Shown here in pieces: positions 4,361-5,792 of a stretch of DNA of 5,792 nucleotides; position 1 is the first letter of the stretch; every line of letters starts with the position of its first letter. Both the position numbers and the translations under genes were made by a program. The notes under the pieces were generated by a model. It saw nothing but the letters and a program-made list of their open reading frames with translations. It searched no databases and had not been told where the DNA came from. The DNA is from Clostridia bacterium (GTDB lineage: Bacteria; Bacillota; Clostridia; Oscillospirales; CAG-272): positions 1 to 5,792 of the forward strand of contig CAADYQ010000056.1 in NCBI GenBank assembly GCA_900753295.1, given 5' to 3'.

Positions 4361-5761
4361 ATGAAAAAAAGGATCTTCGCATGTATCCTTGCTTGCCTCA
4401 TCCTTGCGACAGTGTTCAGCACCGCCGCATACGCCGCTGTTCCCGCCGATGCGTGGAGCAGTCTGAAGTTCAACATCTTCACCCAGACATCCATGGGCTA
4501 CAACTTTGCCGAACTTGACACTAACGGCATGCTCGGGCACGGTCAGCAGGTCATGCGCGGCTTTGCCGTAGCGCCCGACGGCTCATATGTCTTTGGAGGA
4601 TACCTCAACCCCGGAAACACCTCTGCCGTTGAAATGTTTGACGGCAAGACCGGCAAGCTCGCCGGCACCTATGTGCACACCGAGGCTGACGGAAGCTCCA
4701 TTTCCTACCCGAAGGGACTTGCCTGCGACGACCGCGGATATCTCTATGTCGGTCTTGCAAGCCGTTCCAACAAGGCATTTGCCACCCTCGACGTTGTAAA
4801 ATACGACGAAAAGGGCAGCGACGGCTGGCTCAAGTGCGTATCCAGCCAGATATTCATCACCACCGATGAAAACACCAAAACCGGTATAAACGGCGTTGCG
4901 GTGCGCGAGATCGCCGGCAAATACTATCTGTACGTCATCGTAAACTACGACGTTGACTTCCTTTACAGATTCGACGTGACCGATCCCACCGCTCCCGTTA
5001 TCGATACCACATTTGCCGACAACGGCAGAATAGACCTCCAGAAGGCTCCCTTCAACCTCAAGGAAGGCAACTACCTTGACGTTGACGAGGACGGGACCAT
5101 CTACATGGGCTACACCGGCTCCGACGCCGGCTTTATGGTCATCTCCGAGGACGGCAAGCGCGTTATAAACACCGTAAAGCAGAACAAGGGCTACGCTGTA
5201 AAACTGTGGGGCAACTACATTCTTGTTTCCTCTCAGTCCGGCCCCACCTGCCTGTGCATTTACGACAAAGCTACGCTCTCTCTCATTGCCACTATCAATT
5301 TTGACGCCAACAACGTCAGCGACACCTGCGACGCATTTGCGTTTTCGGGCATGAACTCGATAGTCGGTATGTATGTTGCCAACGACGTGCTTTACGTCTG
5401 CGACCAGGGCGCGAACGGCGGCGTTGACCAGGTGCTTATAGCACCCCTCACCGATGTCGGCAAGCCCATAGTCGAGGCATATGTTTCCGCTATCGCGGCA
5501 AGACTCAAAACCCCGGAGACAACACCCGCTGTGACGACCGAGGCTCCCAAGCCCGAATCCACAAAGGCACCCGAGGAGACCAAAGCTCCCGAGGTCACCA
5601 CAAAGGCGAACGACGCCACCAAGGCTCCCGAGGAGACCAAAGCTCCCGAGACCACCAAGGCTGCCGAGACCAAGAAGGGCTGCGGCTCTTCCGTGGCTGT
5701 TGCCGCTGTCGCAGTCTGTGCGGTATTCGGCTCCGCTCTTGTCATAAAGAAGAGAAAATAA
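4361..5761 (+). CDS. Secreted six-bladed beta-propeller protein with TKAPE-rich stalk and Gly-Cys-Gly C-terminal anchor
   Basis: The 466-residue product starts with a clear Sec signal peptide (MKKRIF..., hydrophobic 5-20, cleavage probably after AYA at 25). Residues ~60-365 contain about six propeller-like repeats, with strand pairs beginning near 67, 117, 176, 237, 279 and 335 (for example GLACDDRGYLYVG, YLDVDEDGTIYMG, VANDVLYVCDQG); this resembles NHL/SMP-30-like six-bladed folds, without visible catalytic residues. Residues 384-437 are a Thr/Lys/Ala/Pro/Glu stalk in which TKAPEETKAPE occurs twice. The end is KKGCGSS, about 18 hydrophobic residues, then KKRK. That is a tripartite sorting-like tail, but not LPXTG, with invariant-looking Cys441. 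It is probably displayed on the cell surface; ligand unknown. ATG 4361 has AAGGAG 8 nt upstream. The 87-bp gap after aspS has a TATAAA (4321-4326) without a good -35, so its promoter is uncertain and read-through is possible. Confidence 0.85.
   Translation: MKKRIFACILACLILATVFSTAAYAAVPADAWSSLKFNIFTQTSMGYNFAELDTNGMLGHGQQVMRGFAVAPDGSYVFGGYLNPGNTSAVEMFDGKTGKLAGTYVHTEADGSSISYPKGLACDDRGYLYVGLASRSNKAFATLDVVKYDEKGSDGWLKCVSSQIFITTDENTKTGINGVAVREIAGKYYLYVIVNYDVDFLYRFDVTDPTAPVIDTTFADNGRIDLQKAPFNLKEGNYLDVDEDGTIYMGYTGSDAGFMVISEDGKRVINTVKQNKGYAVKLWGNYILVSSQSGPTCLCIYDKATLSLIATINFDANNVSDTCDAFAFSGMNSIVGMYVANDVLYVCDQGANGGVDQVLIAPLTDVGKPIVEAYVSAIAARLKTPETTPAVTTEAPKPESTKAPEETKAPEVTTKANDATKAPEETKAPETTKAAETKKGCGSSVAVAAVAVCAVFGSALVIKKRK
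5570..5650 (+). repeat. In-frame 24-nt exact direct repeat coding the TKAPEETKAPE stalk
   Basis: Bases 5570-5593 and 5627-5650 are identical over 24 nt and start 57 nt (19 codons) apart, so copy-number changes would keep the frame. They encode the duplicated APEETKAPE units in the stalk. Such repeats can expand or contract by slippage or recombination, changing the stalk length. Confidence 0.8.
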
Positions 5762-5792
5762 TCACCGTTAACGGTCGATCATGACCGAATAC

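Noticed and set aside
5764..5787. ACCGTTAACGGT palindrome and a CGGTC/GACCG mini-hairpin after the last gene
   Set aside because: Short stems and the window ends at 5792, so a terminator or operator cannot be judged.
1..5792. CRISPR array, insertion sequence, phage, toxin-antitoxin or defence genes
   Set aside because: No regularly spaced repeats, transposase or integrase motifs, or paired small genes were found on either strand.

Overview
The window looks like a core-genome stretch of a Gram-positive anaerobe in class Clostridia, most likely an uncultured gut-type Oscillospirales relative. The evidence is a bacterial copy of the archaeal-type aspartyl-tRNA synthetase, a short DUF6514-like protein, an XRE regulator with a C-terminal membrane segment, strong Shine-Dalgarno sequences, near-consensus sigma-A promoters, and GC-rich genes separated by AT-rich spacers. 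This placement is inference; there is no rRNA here to test it.

Layout. (1) 1-1013, plus: the 3' end of a P2B (PMCA-like) calcium-pumping P-type ATPase, cut by the left edge. (2) 1068-1240: a self-contained tRNA-Arg(CCG) unit with promoter, gene with encoded CCA, and a perfect 20-bp terminator stem that begins at the terminal A of CCA. (3) 1241-1506: spacer with small hairpins and no convincing gene. (4) 1507-2016, minus: the membrane-anchored XRE-type regulator. (5) 2017-2489: an AT-rich intergenic region. Its minus strand carries a perfect TTGACA-17-TATAAT promoter about 290 nt upstream of the regulator, a hairpin at the predicted transcript start, a pair of 12-bp direct repeats, a 12-codon ORF with a very strong ribosome binding site, and a 7-6-7 dyad. 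(6) 2490-2717, plus: a small DUF6514-like gene, followed by a perfect 17-bp hairpin. (7) 2905-4273, plus: strong promoter and aspS. (8) 4361-5761, plus: a secreted six-bladed beta-propeller protein with a TKAPE-rich stalk and a Gly-Cys-Gly / hydrophobic / basic C-terminus that resembles a non-LPXTG sorting signal.

The genes do not form one obvious pathway; they are mostly separate transcription units. tRNA-Arg and aspS both serve translation but have their own promoters. The least ordinary parts are the long structured leader of the XRE gene, with its possible micro-ORF, and the Cys-containing C-terminal anchor of the propeller protein. No CRISPR array, insertion sequence, phage gene or toxin-antitoxin module was seen.
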